Below, piece by piece: positions 35,840-50,674 of a DNA stretch of 64,000 nucleotides (its first letter is position 1; every line of letters starts with the position of its first letter). A program made the translations under genes and the position numbers. The stretch is from Phoenix dactylifera (Eukaryota > Streptophyta > Magnoliopsida > Arecales > Arecaceae): the NCBI RefSeq assembly GCF_009389715.1, contig NC_052394.1, forward strand, positions 22,818,899 to 22,882,898. Direction: 5' to 3'. Under the pieces are notes generated by a model, which was not told where the DNA came from, ran no database searches, and worked only from the letters and a program-made list of their open reading frames with translations.

Positions 35840-38800
35840 ATGGAGGTGATGGCGGCTGTGAAGATAGAGCAGAGCTGTGTGGAGAACAAGCAATCAGCTA
35901 CTGCTTACAGTTCGTCTCTCTCCGAGGGTAGTTATGGCTTTTCTAGGATGTCCCCTGCTGTTTCCAGCCTGGCGACATCTTCGCCATCACATAGGTAATG
36001 GTCTATTTGGTGAATTTGAATGGGGACTCGATCTTTATTGCTTTAATTTAGTGCTATGTGAATGTTCTTGATTAAATCCGTGACTTTTCTTGTTTCTTAA
36101 TTCTTGGAGTTTGAATTTAAGTAAGTTGCAAATTTGAAGTGGTGATGTGGATGTTCCAACTGCTGGAATATGTAGGAAAGAAGAACTAGCTCCGTGTTGA
36201 TTGCTAGGGTTCGATTTCTTGATTTTTCTGTGATTATGTATATTGCTTAGGCTTCCAGGTTGGACCAATTTTCTTGCAGCTTTAGAAAGTTTCTCTGTCG
36301 GAAGTGCAACACATATCAATAAAATTTACACAGTTGCCAAGCGTTGTGACATAAGTGATACAAGAAGACATGCATGCTTTAAGGCAAGAAAAATAAAAGA
36401 GCAAGTGTCTTCAGTTAGCTGGAAAGGTTCCGGAACCTAGATTATCTCAGCAGAAAACAGCAAAATTAACTGTTGCTCATGTTTTATTTAATGCCGTCAA
36501 GACCTGTGCACTTGCTACTTGTTAATACATCTTCTGTTTGGCACACTTCAAAGAAGACCTCTCACTGAATGTCATCATGGCAGCTATTTTGAATGTAACG
36601 CAGTTCTATCCCCAAGCACAGCCTTCTAAAATACTGAAACTCCTGAAAACATCCTAGTATGGTTAGAACTTCAGATTCCACAAAACATGGCGATCATATT
36701 CTACTGGGGTCATCTTGGTAAAAATGAAACTTGTGAATATATATGAGTCTTCAACTTTTTGATATGATGATAGAAGGTCAAAATTATCGTTATTGAAGCA
36801 AAACAATTAAGTTTATTTGATGAGCAACTACTGTATGTGAAATCAAAGGAAGAGCAATGAGCTAATGATAAACTTAGCACTTTTTCAGCTATAAAGTTTT
36901 AATCATTCTGATCTAAGCATAAGTTGTGGTGAAGTAGGTAAATTTCTTAGGTCCTTATTCTTCACTCCTTAATTCTCATCTATCTGACTATCTCTTCCCT
37001 TCCATTTTTCTTTTTGCCCTTGCTGCTGCTATTCCTTATCAGTGCTCCTATTTCAGAAATCCTACTTAAATTTTGAGATTTTTTTTGACTAAATTCTGGA
37101 AGCAATTCTTAGAATCTGCTCACTGTATTATGCCCATACTTGACCATTTTAATTGATGAAGTTTCCTGATCTTCTTTAAAACATAAATTTTAATGGTTGC
37201 TAGCTTGCAATTAATTATAGTGGTGGTGAAGTCTTCAGATTTATCGATAATTCGGGCCACCCTTTTCAACAAGATAACCTGCTTCATGTTTTGATATATT
37301 AAGCTTTTCACATTTGCTTTCAATAGATATGATTATGGAGCTTTTGTTGATGATAATCTAGCATATCACCCATGTCACAATGCAACAGCCAGCCCATGCT
37401 TAACACGATAGAGTACTCTCTGTTATCTCATAGGTATTCCAGCAAGTCAGAAAATTGTAAAGTGTTTTATCTGTAGTATCCTGAAGCATAACAATTATGG
37501 CCTCTATCATCAAGATACATGTTTGCAGCCCTCATGTTAAATAGAATTCAGTTTAAACTCATCTTATCAGACATCCTATATTCTGGGATTTGTGTACAAC
37601 TTGTGTTTGTATTTCGTTAATGAAATCATTGATACCTTTTGGCACTCAGTCACAACCTATCTTTTACACTTCTGAATGTTGAACTGCAATTATTCTTGGT
37701 AGTCCACTGTCACTTAGTTGCATTCAATTATCATGTATCTAATTTAACTCATTCATGCTTGATTTTGGCTTTCTTCAGCATCTGAAGAATGCTACAATCT
37801 TCACCCAATTTCAGACATTTGCATTATTATATGGGTAAGTTAATAGTGAGTTGATTATGAATCTTTTCTAGGATATCCAAAAGTCATACTGCTAATAGAA
37901 TTAAATATCTTCATGCAACTCAAAAGTCCTGTAGTTATCAAACAAGCCACCATAGCGAGATTCTTGGGAAGACTACAGATTAAAGCTACTTCAAAATGGA
38001 TATTGATGCAAGTTTACATATAATACATCTGATTACGGGAAATTAAATTCTCGAATTGAAATTTTTCTTAAGCTATTTTCCCCCTACTCTTTAGATTGTT
38101 AAGCAGTTGCAGCATTGGTAAGTGATTTCCGAACTTAGAATAAGAAATAGATGTTCACTTTATCGTTCCATTGGATCATAAATTTCAATAATTCCTTCAC
38201 AGTCCAATGTGGCCACAGCTAGGTGTTCAACAATTAATTAATTTGCCTAATTTAACAACCTTTATTTTGATTTCTAATATGCATAATGAAGTAATTTTTT
38301 TGGATCACTGGTATTCTACTTTGATCTTCCAACCGTCTGTGTTAGATAATATACTTCTGCTTTGGAGGATGCAGTGTCTTCAAAATAGAATGCAAGGCCA
38401 CTTATGGTTGCCTTATTTACGGGAGTGCTAAGAAGTAGCAATTTCAGTAAACTTTGCATGCAACTCATTACAAAAAGAAAAGCTATCTCGTTTATGGATT
38501 AAATTCTATTCATAACCCATGTCTCAAACTAAAACTTCCCTAAGAATAACTAAGGCTTCTATGAATTTTATTACAAAATTCAAATTCCAAATTCCGATGA
38601 AACCTTATCTAGATACCAAAACTATGAGTTGATCTATCTACTTAAATTCCTTAAATAGAAATCGTACAGCGTGTGATTTAGAAGTGGAGGATATTAAAAC
38701 TTTTACATGAAAATGGACTGCTACAGGGAGAATGTTATGGATTGATTTTTTTTTTTTTTTGATATGAAGAATTTCTACGTCATGTAGTCTCCAAAGTCTC

Positions 38801-41800
38801 TCAACATTGTTGAATGTTCATGTAGTTTTCAATCACTCTCATTTGGTTTCTACATGAATGATGGTTGTTCATCTTCTTTACATTTATTAGTCAAAATGGC
38901 CTTTTAATATCTTTCTCTAGAGGTTTTTGTAACTGTGTATGACCATGGTGTTGATTGATGAGTCAGATTTAAGCTTTAATACGAACACTTGTGCAGGAAA
39001 GGACTTGAGATAGCTTTGTTACTGAAATTACTGCAGGAAAACAAGATTGGGTGTTGATTTGAAGTTTGAACTTCCAACTCAACGCCAATATAGGTGGGAA
39101 AGGGTTAGAAAAGCTTTTAGGAGATTCCAAAAAGTCAAGTATAGAAAATGAGCGTTGTTGAAGCTGTGGCAGCTCTGATGTAGTAGTCACCTTTGTCTCC
39201 AAAAGTTTCTCCTGGATTTGTTATCATGAGGATGAAAAAGCATTATACCTTTCTTGAAAACAGAAACTGTTAAGCTTAAAATGGATATTGAATTGTATGC
39301 AGAAATGAGGATAAAGGGCCATACTTGTCATACTCCAATGTGGGATATTGTAGGAATCCTGTTGCAATCAGAAATTCTTTAGTAAAGTAAAAAAAAGAAT
39401 GTTTTGTTACTAAAGATGACCTTTGTTAGTACAACTTTTATTTAAAATTCTTTGAAAACTTAGATTTTCATGGAGCTCCTTATACTGACACCTAAAATGC
39501 TTAATCCTTGGGACTTTCTTAACTACACCTACAAATTTGAAAGGACTCTTAAAGACTAATCCTACCCAAATGAGGGCTCCTACAAACTAGAGGAATCGAA
39601 TAATTTACATGATTCTGTGCCCCTAAGATAAAAGATGCATAACATCGAAAAGGTCATCTGATGAACTCATGTCATATCTCATCTATAAAAAAAGTGATCT
39701 GAAAATAGATGTAAAGAGTTTGAATACATTGACTACATTCAAAACTTATAATAATTTATGTGCTTAAAGTAGCATATGACAGCACATGTTTCCTTATATT
39801 AGACGGTCTTTCACAATCAAGATATTGACACATGACACTCCTTAATTGTTTTGTGGCATTTCCCCCAATTAATGATCCTCCAATGACTTAAATTTCCCGG
39901 TTGTTCTCTCATTTTGGTATAATACAAGTTCAAGTCCAAAACTTTAACTTTGCTCTAGTTTTACTTGCTTTTGATCTGATCTTCTAGTAAAAAACATAAT
40001 TTTGTCAGGTTTTTATCTGATGTTTTTGTGATCTGTTGTCACAAAATTGATGACATTTCACCTCAAAATCAAGTTACTGTATTGCATCTGTATAAACATA
40101 TTATATAGGATTAGGTTGTATTTGATAGAGGGAGAGAGTATGGAAAGACTTCGTATTCACCATGAAAGTGGCTAAACCACAATTTGCAGATAGCTTCACG
40201 CAAGTGAAGACAATAAAGGTACTCTGATCATCTTAAATATGCACAACATGCATCCAAAATATTTGACAAGTGGAGTATTTGTGAAACATTTGATGATTAA
40301 AACATACATTAGTTTTAATTGCATGTGAAGCCAACATCAAGGAGATGGTTATTTTCATATCCATTAAATGGAATTAAACAGACTAATTTCCACTCGTTTT
40401 GTGTATTAAAATTATAGCTCATAGTAGCTGCCACATGAGCTGTCTTGGTTACTGCAGGCTGAGCTCATTGCATGATGTTATTCTCTCTCCTGGTAGAGGA
40501 GTCCTTACTCTTTCAATTGGGCTGTACAATCATTACTAACCTTTGCCAAAGAGGCTTTCAAGTGGTCAAACTTCTAATATTAGACAAAACTGGTCTTCTT
40601 TTTTTGTGGAGTACAACATAAATGTAATACATTGAAATTTGAGTTCAGAATAAGCAGCCGCATATAAGTTCAATAGCCCAGTGAATAAGTAGATAGGATT
40701 ATTACGCATCATCTATAGATGTGACTTTTTTCCTTGTGCTAAAATTACTGCTTTCATTCATCTTTTGAACTTTTAAGTGGTTAAGTAGACTTGTTGTTTG
40801 GATTCGTTTACCTGCTTCTGATGATTATATTTGTCTTTATTCTATTGGTCACAAATTCCTAGTCATTACCTGATTTTTGATGCAACAATTAGATTTCCCA
40901 TAGCAAAATAGATTTTGTTACTACTTTTTCTTTTGATGCTATTGATCTACTTTTACTGTAGGAGGACTAGCGGCCCAATAAGGCGAGCTAAGGGTGGTTG
41001 GACACCCCAAGAGGTGAGAAGCATTATTGCAGTTCCTTTTTTTTCTTTGATGTCTATATATCACACAACAATTTAGGCTGTCCATGATCTCGATGAAGTT
41101 GACTTTGGAGAAGGTTAATTGAGTTTTTCTATGCATTTTCTTCTCACACCCACATTTACCTTCATGACTATTAGATTATGGAGTTCTCTTTATGTGATCC
41201 AGAAGGCTACTTGTCACAAACATTATTTTTAAAAATATGTAGATACATCTGAACCTAATAGTTGCCTCTCTTTGTACCATGTCTTTTGCATTGGTAGGAT
41301 AATTGCAGGTTCATGTTAGATATCTGTATGTTAACCTTGAGTGCATTAGTGCATTGCTTTCATTTGGCCTTCCTCTACCTCAATTGACGCCCCATGGATT
41401 AGACTTCTCGAATTTTGAAGATTGTTTTGGCCATGGTACCTTTGGATTCTAACTACTTGGATGCTTGAATAGTAATAATGTTTTCTATAATTCTTATCAT
41501 ATTACCAACTTTGCTGACCTTTAACATGTCACAGGACGAGACACTAAGGAAAGCAGTTGAAGCTTACAAGGGAAGATGTTGGAAGAAAATAGGTTTCCAC
41601 CTACCCGTTCTTTCTTTCATAGTTTTTGGTTGTTACTTAATGAAAATCATTCTGAACACCAGTGTTCATTACTTTTTTCTCTCCTGTTTTATGTTGTCTA
41701 CATAGGTTTTTGTAGTGATATATAATTTGACATAGAGGTGATTTTGATTATGCCTTTTAAAAGAAGAGGTGAAATGGATGGAACTTTCACTTTTTAACTT

Positions 41801-44800
41801 AGGTGGAGAAGAGGGAGAATGAGGAGCAAGGTCTGTGTAAAAATCAGAGCATAAAGCTGAACTGCACATTAACCTAATGCATTCAACTAGTGCATGCACT
41901 GAAGATCCGATGTGTTATGAAGCCTTGAATAACTTGATATTTCAGCAAGTGGGACAACAGAAAGTGAAAGTACCAAAAAAAAGAAGTGTCATAGGCCGGT
42001 CAATGAAGGTTGATGATCAAGTATTAGTACCAAATATGAGATTTGCAAATAAATTCCAACAGATTAGTGTTATAAATACTAGAGTCATCTTTCTGGTTAT
42101 ATGTAAGATTTGATAGGTGAAAATTTTCAAATCAAAACTCTTTCACTCACCTACTTATTTATTCACTCATTCACTAAGGAGGGGAGGGGGCACTCATGTG
42201 ACTTACCTTTTGCTATAGCAATCTAAAGTGGTAACTTGGATGCAATTATTGGTGAGAATGGAAATGAGATGCAGACTAGTTAGAATCAATGGCACTGCAG
42301 GTGGGGGTGCTGCTGCTGCTGCAACCTGATTAGTTTCATTATCTTCGATCAAATAAATAAATGGGGAGATACGTGGAAACATCCATAGAATTTTGGAGTC
42401 TGGTTGATGAAAGGAAAACTGCATTGAGAATCTATGCAAATGCAGCAGATGCTGCCTTAGTGACTTGAAGCATCTATAATGAAGATAAATTATGTAAAAT
42501 ACCTCGAGCTATTATACATTGGTGAAAGGGACATGGAAATAATGGTTAGATGAGCTTTTCTTTCAAAACTCATTATGAGCTGTGCTCCATAATGAAAACT
42601 AAAGCAAACTGTCTAACAGATCCAACTTTATTAGCTTTTATGATGATTGTCATTTGAAGAATTCACCGGTCTTAGGCCTTAAAACCTACTGGAAAATGCA
42701 TGGGGAGGAAGCTGTGGAGGTTAGATTTATTTGGGTGGATTGCAAGGGATGAGCAATTTTCCAATGGTGACTCTTTGAAGCTATCAAAACAATCTCAGAG
42801 TAACTTGAAGTGCCAGTCTTGGAAGTTTACAGCAATGCAATGAACCCATGGTTGAGAGAGATATCTGGATACATACAATTTTTTTCAAAAGAAAAAGTAA
42901 TAGCCCCTATTATAACATTTGGGCTCTGATTTATTCACATTGATAGAATGACTTAATATTGGATGTTGGCTCTGATAGGTGAAAACATCTATAGAATCAG
43001 AGCCTGACAGCTGAAAAAAAAAAAAAAAAAACTGCATTCGAAATCTATGCAAATGCAGTAGATGTTGCCTTACTTGAAGCATCTCTGATGGAGATAAATC
43101 AGATATAATATTTTGAGTTCCCATGCATTGGTGAAATGGACATGCAAGATAATGGTGGGGCTGAGCTTTTTCTTTCAAATCTTATAATGAGCTGCACTCC
43201 ATAATGAAAAAAAAAAGGAAAACTGTCTAACAAATCCAACTTTATCAACTTCTCTGATGATTGCTGTTTACAAAGTCGCCAGTCTTTGGCACTGAAACCT
43301 GCTGGCAAAAGGTGCGGGGAGGATGCAGTGGAGGTTAAATTTATTTGCATGGAGTGGCAATGGATGTGCCATTTTCTAATGGTGACTCTTTGAAGGTATT
43401 GCAGCAATCTTGATGTAACTTAAAGTGCTAGTGTTGGTAGTTTACAGCAGTTCTTTGATTTAGAAAAATTTTAACCCCCTAACTTATAACATCTGGGCTT
43501 TGATTTATTCACATAGATAGAATAAAAGGCTTGGGCCAACAAGCACAATGGTGTAGGTTTGAGTATTAGGGCAGCCACTCTGTGCAAAAATGATGCCAAA
43601 TGTTAGGTCTGTCCTCAGTCCGCCCCTCCCAGAAACCTGGATTGCTAGGACCATAACAGGGGTAACGGCCTTTGATAGAATACCTAATACTGATCTTTAA
43701 TATATCTAATATCCATAACTCTGAATCGTGCAACTCATATGTTCAATATGGTGTAGATTTCCCTTGCCAATTTGAATAATTGAATGAGCCTTGTTTGTCG
43801 CATTATTGCATTTATATGTCTCTCATGCATGTTTAGATCAACTTATTTGCTAATAGTCTTTGAACAAATTGGCACAGTCCTGATGGTCATAGTTATGAGC
43901 ATTAGAAATCTGAGGAGCTTTCTGATTATTTAAAACTAACTTCTCCCAATTTTAACTTTTTCTAATGCAATCCATATAAGAATTTGGTCTGATTTTCTGG
44001 TTGTTTATATGTGCCTGTGCAGCTGAGTTTTTTCCTGATAGAACAGAAGTGCAATGTCTTCATCGGTGGCAAAAGGTTCTCAATCCTGAACTAATTAAAG
44101 GTCCATGGACTCCAGAGGTTTGATGCTGGCCTACTACCCCAGTTCAGTAACAGTTTTAACAAATCAATACTTTGAGATAAATATTTTTTTTTCTTTCCCA
44201 TTGTTCCTTTGCCTTACAGGAAGATGAAAAAATCATTAATCTTGTACAGAAGTATGGGCCAACAAAATGGTCTGTTATAGCTAAATCTCTGCCTGGCCGC
44301 ATTGGAAAACAATGTCGGGAGAGGTACTTCCGAATATTCTAAGTACTAGTTACTAAAATCATTTTTTGTATTAGTTCTGTAATTACATATTTCGTGGAGA
44401 ATTTTTACAGTCCATTTATTGTTTAATACTAGCTAGCTGTATGATGCAAGGTGCAGAATAACCATAATCAGGATTTAGAAAAGATGGTGTAATGAATCCC
44501 AATATGTTACTGTTCGCTGTACATTACCATCATTGGCAAATAGTTGCAAATTGGTGGCAGGTTCCAACTCTTTGACCCATAATTTATTTTTGAGAAGAAG
44601 ATTTCATTAGGAATAGAAGAGTAGAAAGAAAGTGGGACAGTAGTCCTACCCATCTCCTTATCAAAATTATCATGACTCATGTAGCAGGGCCTGTCAGGGA
44701 ACGTAATTAAATGATGATATATTGTTTATTTCAAACTTTTTATTTTTTTTCTAAACTATTTGTTAATATGTTTTTCCATTTTCCACGATAAATTGTTTTA

Positions 44801-47800
44801 TGATTTTGTGTTTTTCCAAGAGGTAAACATAGTTGCAAGATATGTTGATTCCTGTGCTATTTTTTGGCTGTGATTTTGGATGAAGATCAATGTTAACTAG
44901 GATCGGTTTTATATGCTATTGCTATCATGTTTTGTTGGATTTATTATGTTGTCAATTATAGAGAAGTGTAAAGAGTTCCTCAAATAGGTAGCTTAAAGCC
45001 TAACAGAATGGTTTAAGCTCATGTATCAGGTATTTATGAGATTACTTATTATTAGTGGTGTTTAGGATAATTCACAGTGCAGTCTTGAGGCAAAAGATGC
45101 TTCAGGGGCTGTATCCTTAAATACGAGGCCTTATAGGAACACAACTATGCTAGGCTTGCTATAATACCCTTATAAGTTATATCTGATCTCATGCAAGGTG
45201 ACTAGTACGTGGTAAGTTACGAGTTCACTTAGATAAACTTTGCATCTGCTAAAGAGTAGGTCCCACCTTTTTCCCTTGTTTTGATCATTATTATCTATTA
45301 CAAGAACTGTTAAGAGAGCGCACTTTAAGGGCTCATCACCTCCTAGTAACGATTTCTAGGTATTTTGTTTGCATTACTTTGCAAGTATCTTCTCTATATG
45401 TTCAAAACAAGTGAAATACTGGCTCGCTAATCGCCCATTTTGTTTTGGAAGTAAAATCCTGTATCATTAACTCCTTAAAATTTATTGATATGAGAAACTA
45501 AGTTTCTTACAGTTGTAAATTGCTCCACTTGACATCATAAGATTCTATGTTTTTATCATATTAAGTTTGCTTAACTCTTTGGGTCTCTAATATTTTATTA
45601 GGTGGCATAATCATTTGAATCCTATGATAAAGAAAGATGCTTGGACGGTAGAGGAGGAACTCGCTCTCATGAATGCTCACCGCATACATGGAAATAAATG
45701 GGCAGAAATTGCAAAAGTTTTACCTGGAAGGTATTGATTCCCATGGAATATTATTCGTTTGACATCTTTTTCCTATTTTCCCCCTAAAGTAACAGTGTCT
45801 TAATGTCCCCTTTAATTTGCTTCTTTAACTATTAGCAATGACTGAACATCTTTTGAAAACATGTACCCCTTTATTGTAGAAGCTATATATTGGATCCTAT
45901 GATTTAGAAAATTGAAATGCATAGATGCGCATGCATGCATGAGCATGTATGTCTATAAGTTCATCTAAAACTGAGGAGAGTACAAGTTGGTAAACAAACA
46001 GATCTTCCAACTACTTTATTAAGGACAGTATTTATTTCTTGAACATCTTCAAAAGGTTGTGTTTTGTTTGTAATATCCCCAGCATGCTACTTGTGGCACC
46101 ATTCTTGTTTGGAGTGACATTGTTAGCAAAGTCAAATGAAGTAAAAGGCTTGTCACTTTACATTGACCTCAATCACTTTTATTGACATCTCTAGTGATGC
46201 CCTCTAAAATTTCAGTGCATAAAAAGGCTTGGATTTTATGTGATCAAGAGGATAATAAAACATATTTCTTCCAACAGCAAGGTGTGCCTTTAGAATAAAG
46301 AAAGTTATAGAAAGATTCAACTAAGAAGATGCCCCATTGGACTTCCATCTTGTACATGTGTAATTTTCAGTCTTTATTCTGTACCACTTTGGAGATCATG
46401 AATAACAAAGGTAAGCTTTACTAGTTTCCTTAATTGTAGGTTCCCAAACACATGATTACATACTGTATTCCTGTTCACAAAGGTAACTCCTCATAGAAGC
46501 ATCAAGGACTTGCACCTGCTGAAGTCCTAATGGACAAGGAATTGCAAACACTGTCCTTATGACCACCTATTATGTTAATTTGGATGTTGTCACCTTTCCA
46601 CCAAGAAACCTAACCCTCACCTTATAACAAGCCACTCCCTTTCCTGATGAATGTCTTTCTGCATACTTGACATGATATTAATCACTTTGTCATCCCATCC
46701 CTGAGTTCCTATACCATATCTGTCCAAGTGAACTTCATGAAATTCTTATCATCGTGAACCTCAAAAAGTACTTACCAAGGGGACCACATGTCCATTTCTT
46801 AGATTACTTAGAGCCCTCCTTGTTTCTTATTAAAAGCTAGTAGAGAAGTTATTTTCAACCATTTCACATCCTCTCTCTCTACAGATTATTATGTTGCAAT
46901 CTTCTTGTTTAAGTGATTATGAAAAGTAGAGCTATAAAGGTTAGACATATCACATACAGGAGGCCAATAACTGCTTCAGTAGGTCGATTCTTCCCCTGCC
47001 CCACTAACATCTTAACAACCCTTTCGGTGACATGATTTAGTTCATGCTTCAAAGTCTATCCAACCTCAAAGGCTTCCATGATGCTCCAAATGAAAGCTAT
47101 TTTTGAATTTCCATGATAATAAACCTACCTTCTCATCCCTAGTCATAGAAATAACCACAAGACTGTCAAATTGATCTTATGCTGAATTCTCTCAAAGAAC
47201 AGAATTCTGTTACTAAAATTTACCAACTTTTTTATGATTTTCTTCACAAAAAGGGGAAGTAGTCAACTGGTCAAAGTAGCTAATCAGGGAGGCCTTTTCA
47301 TACTCCACAATGCCTCGATATGCTATAATGCCATATTGTATCTTCATTATCACATGACAAACTAAAAATCTTCTCAATTAACATAGAAGGGAATTTTACA
47401 ATATTTAACATATCAATTGAGTGAATTAGGTTGATTTGTCTTTCATTTTGGTTGACTTGGCTATTAGCATATTTAGCTTTTGTTACATTTTGTCTTTGAG
47501 TGGATATAATATCTATCTCTGTGAATGAACATTGTCAGTTCCTTTGTTTCAATTTTGTCGTCACCAATCTTCCTACAGATTGACCAGCTCTCAAGTTCTT
47601 TTCTCTTAATCTATTATTTGCAGTGAACCTTATATGTATTTATATATGTGTGTGTGTGTGTGTATAAGTAAAACAGAAGCTAGATCAACCTTTTTATATT
47701 ATGTATTTATTTACCTGCCTGGTATAACCATTGGAAAATTTATAGTAGTATTTTAGTAGTATTAAGAGAAATGAAAGTAATGAATTTCTTTATGTTGAAA

Positions 47801-49374
47801 TGAGTATAGATATCTGTTTCTTCATAAGAAATTACTCTCACTTGGTTTGACTGCTTGAGGTTTGAATAGTGATAACTTTTTTTTCTACTGGAGTATGAAT
47901 TTTTTCTAGATGCTTGTGTTTGCTGTTTCTGATCCACCAGTTTGGTGCAAGAGTCCATTGATACCATAGTTTGCTTTTGTAATCATTCTTTTGAATTTTA
48001 TTATTTCTGAGGGTACTCTATCCATGTTATACTGGCTTCTAAATGCTTGCTTCCTTCTGCTTACTAAATTAGAAATTGTATAATTCTATAGAATGTGGTC
48101 ACCATTTTATGGATGGTTAACTGCTCATCCTAGTTGATGGTCTGCGGCTATCTGATCTATGTCTGTTTTCTTCCTTTTTTCTTTTTGTGTCTAGGACTGA
48201 TAACTCAATAAAGAATCACTGGAATAGTTCATTAAAGAAAAAGTTAGATTTCTACTTGGCAACTGGTAAACTTCCGCCAGTTCCAAATCCTGGTACCCAT
48301 GGTGGTTCAAAAGATATAGTAAACCAGGCTAGTGGGCAATTATTTCTTTCTTCGAATAAAGGGTCAGATACAAGTACTGAAGCTTTCTCAGAAACTGCTG
48401 GTTCCACACATTCTCGCCTGCCTTCTGAATCATGTAAATTGGAAGAGCATAGGGAGTTGTTGGAGCCCATGACCGTACAAATTTCTTGTTCAGAAGCTTT
48501 TACAGGTGTACCAATAATAGGACTTAATACTTCCACTGCTGAATGCCAGGCACAAACCCTGCAAGTGGATAATTTGTGCGATGGATCTGATCCAGGAGTA
48601 AGGTTGGGGAATTGTACCAACACTGGTGAAATTGATAAAGATAACAACATACCTGGGATAACTTTGCACTCTGAACTTTCTTCTGCATTTGGTTCTCTCT
48701 GTTATAAGCCACCTCAGTTAGAAGATCTTGGTGTTTCTATAGGTTCTACTCTTTTAATCACATATGATCCCGCTCAGCAGTCATACAGCTCAGGGATGGT
48801 TACATCCCCCATTGGCTACTCCACTCCACCCTTTGTGAGTGGAAAGAGTTCAGGTCAACATAATGCTGAATCCATATTAAAGAATGCAGCTAGGAGCTTT
48901 CCTAATACTCCCTCTATTTTACGAAGAAGAAAAAGAGAGGGAAGCACACCTCTTCCACCTGATATAACTGCACAAACAGATCGGATAAAAATCCAGGACA
49001 GTTCTTGTACTCCTATAGAAGGAAAATCTAGAAGTGAACCAGAGCCCTTTAAGTCTTCTAAAAGTCCATGTGGTAATGGTGGAGTTGTGCCATATAATAG
49101 TAAGAACTTCAATGTTTCTCCTCCATATCGGTTGAGGTCCAAAAGAACTGCAATTATCAAATCTGTGGAGAAGCAGCTTGATTTTACATTGAAGGAAGAC
49201 AATATTGATGGTAAAACCAAGTCTCTGAGCTTGGCTATCAGTGGCAGTTCTCATACCGCTGATTGCAATGGCAACCTTCCAAGCATGCAGGGGAGGAAAC
49301 TGAGTGAATGTCCTGTTGGATTGGAAAGTTTGGCCAATGACTTAGCCCATACAGCTAAGTTAGGTGTGACCTAA
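35840..49374 (+). CDS. R1R2R3-type MYB transcription factor (MYB3R)
   Basis: Three-repeat MYB that controls G2/M genes through MSA elements. Seven coding exons: 35840-35994, 40962-41013, 41535-41592, 44023-44117, 44220-44323, 45602-45730, 48195-49374; all phases agree and give 590 residues. An in-frame TGA two codons upstream supports the ATG; a second ATG lies three codons on. A Ser-rich N-terminus is followed by R1 (Trp65/85/104), R2 (Trp117/137/156) and R3 (Trp169/188/207), with canonical spacing; R2 has KQCRERWHNHLNP and R3 has DNSIKNHWNS, the DNA-contact helices. The long last exon encodes a Ser/Thr-rich regulatory region with ILRRRKREGSTPLPPDI and the family block SPPYRLRSKRTAIIKSVEKQ. 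Intron 1 is about 5 kb, intron 6 about 2.5 kb. Activator versus repressor subclass cannot be decided by eye. A possible downstream exon is noted separately. Confidence 0.92.
42372..43524. repeat. Diverged ~600-bp tandem duplication in MYB3R intron 3
   Basis: Copy A (about 42372-42951) and copy B (about 42979-43524) share ordered blocks: ACATC.ATAGAAT, CTATGCAAATGCAG.AGATG, CATTGGTGAAA, CTCCATAATGAAAA, AACTGTCTAACA, GGTGACTCTTTGAAG, GGGCT.TGATTTATTCACAT. Similarity is roughly three quarters by eye. Copy B has an internal A homopolymer at 43014-43030. Copy B ends at a SINE, copy A has the empty site. Confidence 0.85.
43525..43673 (+). mobile_element. SINE with 9-bp target duplication
   Basis: A 149-bp insert flanked by perfect GATAGAATA repeats (43516-43524 and 43674-43682). 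Starts AAAGGCTTGGGCC and includes CACAATGGTGTAGGTTTGAG, a mutated Pol III box B. It shares blocks with the element at 26416. The matching position in copy A of the neighbouring duplication (around 42940-42950) lacks the insert. Confidence 0.75.
47647..47663. repeat. TG microsatellite in MYB3R intron 6
   Basis: About eight TG units between TATA-rich flanks. Confidence 0.9.
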
Positions 49375-50674
49375 GCACAAACTGTAAGTGTGAGCTTTTA
49401 TTCAATTAATAAATGCATATCAGTTGGTATATTCTGTTGTCTATGGATATCTTAGAATGTACGATGCATTTACTTTCCCATGGAATAGGTTTTTATTTTT
49501 ATAAAAAAAATTCATCTCATTGATGAGCAAATCAGCCCTTTTTGTGAAATTGTTATTTAGCCTTTTCATTTGCTTTAATACTTTTGACAGCTTTGAAGAC
49601 TTGATAACTTGTCATGTAATCATTTCATTATTCCATTAGTATAGATTATGTTCTAATTTCATTAATTATTTTAATTTTCTTTTTAGATCCATATTCAGTG
49701 AGGCTAAATACTAATACCTTATTAAATCATTTTATCAAAGTTCTTTTTGATATACGATCATTGAATATTGTTGTGTATATTTATATATGTGCATCATGCA
49801 CGCAGAATGTGTTTGAGTACCATTTTTAGGGGACAATCCTGTGCATCCAATGCGTAAAAAAAACTAAAAGTAATGCTACGGGGGCCGAGCATGGTAGCCA
49901 AAAAAGGCGCTTCATAAATGAGGGTTGCCCGACAAAGCATTTTCTTGTTACCGGGTTTGGGCCCCAAAGCATTTTCAAAAAACTAAATTTGCCCTAATTT
50001 GACAAAAGAAATTCATATTCTACAAATTTTCTGAACCCAGTAGTTGGGACAAGGCTTTTAGTTGGAGTAATAATTGTATACTGGGCCAATTTTATCTTGA
50101 GATACCTAAAAAGTTTGATAAATTCATAAACTTTTGCATGATAATTTTTTGGCAACTATATTTATCTGTGTGATAATTTTCTCAGATGTGTGTTTATTAT
50201 AGTGGTATAAGTGATAGATGAGACAGCCATGTAATTGTCTTTCTTTGTTGACAAAAGGCTGTTCAAAATCTACCAAGTTCAGCTTGAATATTTAAAAGCT
50301 CATAAAACACCCTTTTTTCCTTCACTGCATGAATTACATGTAGCTGTTTAGGAAATGACAGGCATTTATTTGTTACTTGCTTTGATGTTTTACTTGGTTT
50401 AGTTTGGGAGCAGCCATCTACAGTGACTAGCAGGATATCACAATCCATTTAAATGGTGATTTGTGGGTCTCAAATTTTTCTTATCTCAGGCTCAATGTCC
50501 TTTTAGTTTGCTCCTCCTCATCACTTTCTCCTTCTCCATCTCAGCTGAAATGAAAGATACTGGCTCTCCAGGAACCGACTTTGGAGTTGAATTCTGGAGT
50601 CCTATTTGCTTTTGTTTTATAACTATGTTGTGGTTATGAGTTGACCACTGATTATGTTCTTTTGTATGTTGTAG
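49375..50674. other. MYB3R 3' UTR or distal intron
   Basis: Nine bases after the stop codon there is a consensus donor, CT|GTAAGTG, at 49384. The rest is AT-rich and ends in an acceptor GTTGTAG at 50668-50674. It is therefore either a 3' UTR intron or plain 3' flank. A short GC-rich patch at 49880-49970 is unexplained. Confidence 0.5.

Noticed and set aside
48187-48194. Start of the long MYB3R last-exon ORF at 48187
   Set aside because: It begins with GTG inside the intron; the splice acceptor TCTAG at 48190-48194 places the exon start at 48195 and completes the Arg codon from exon 6.
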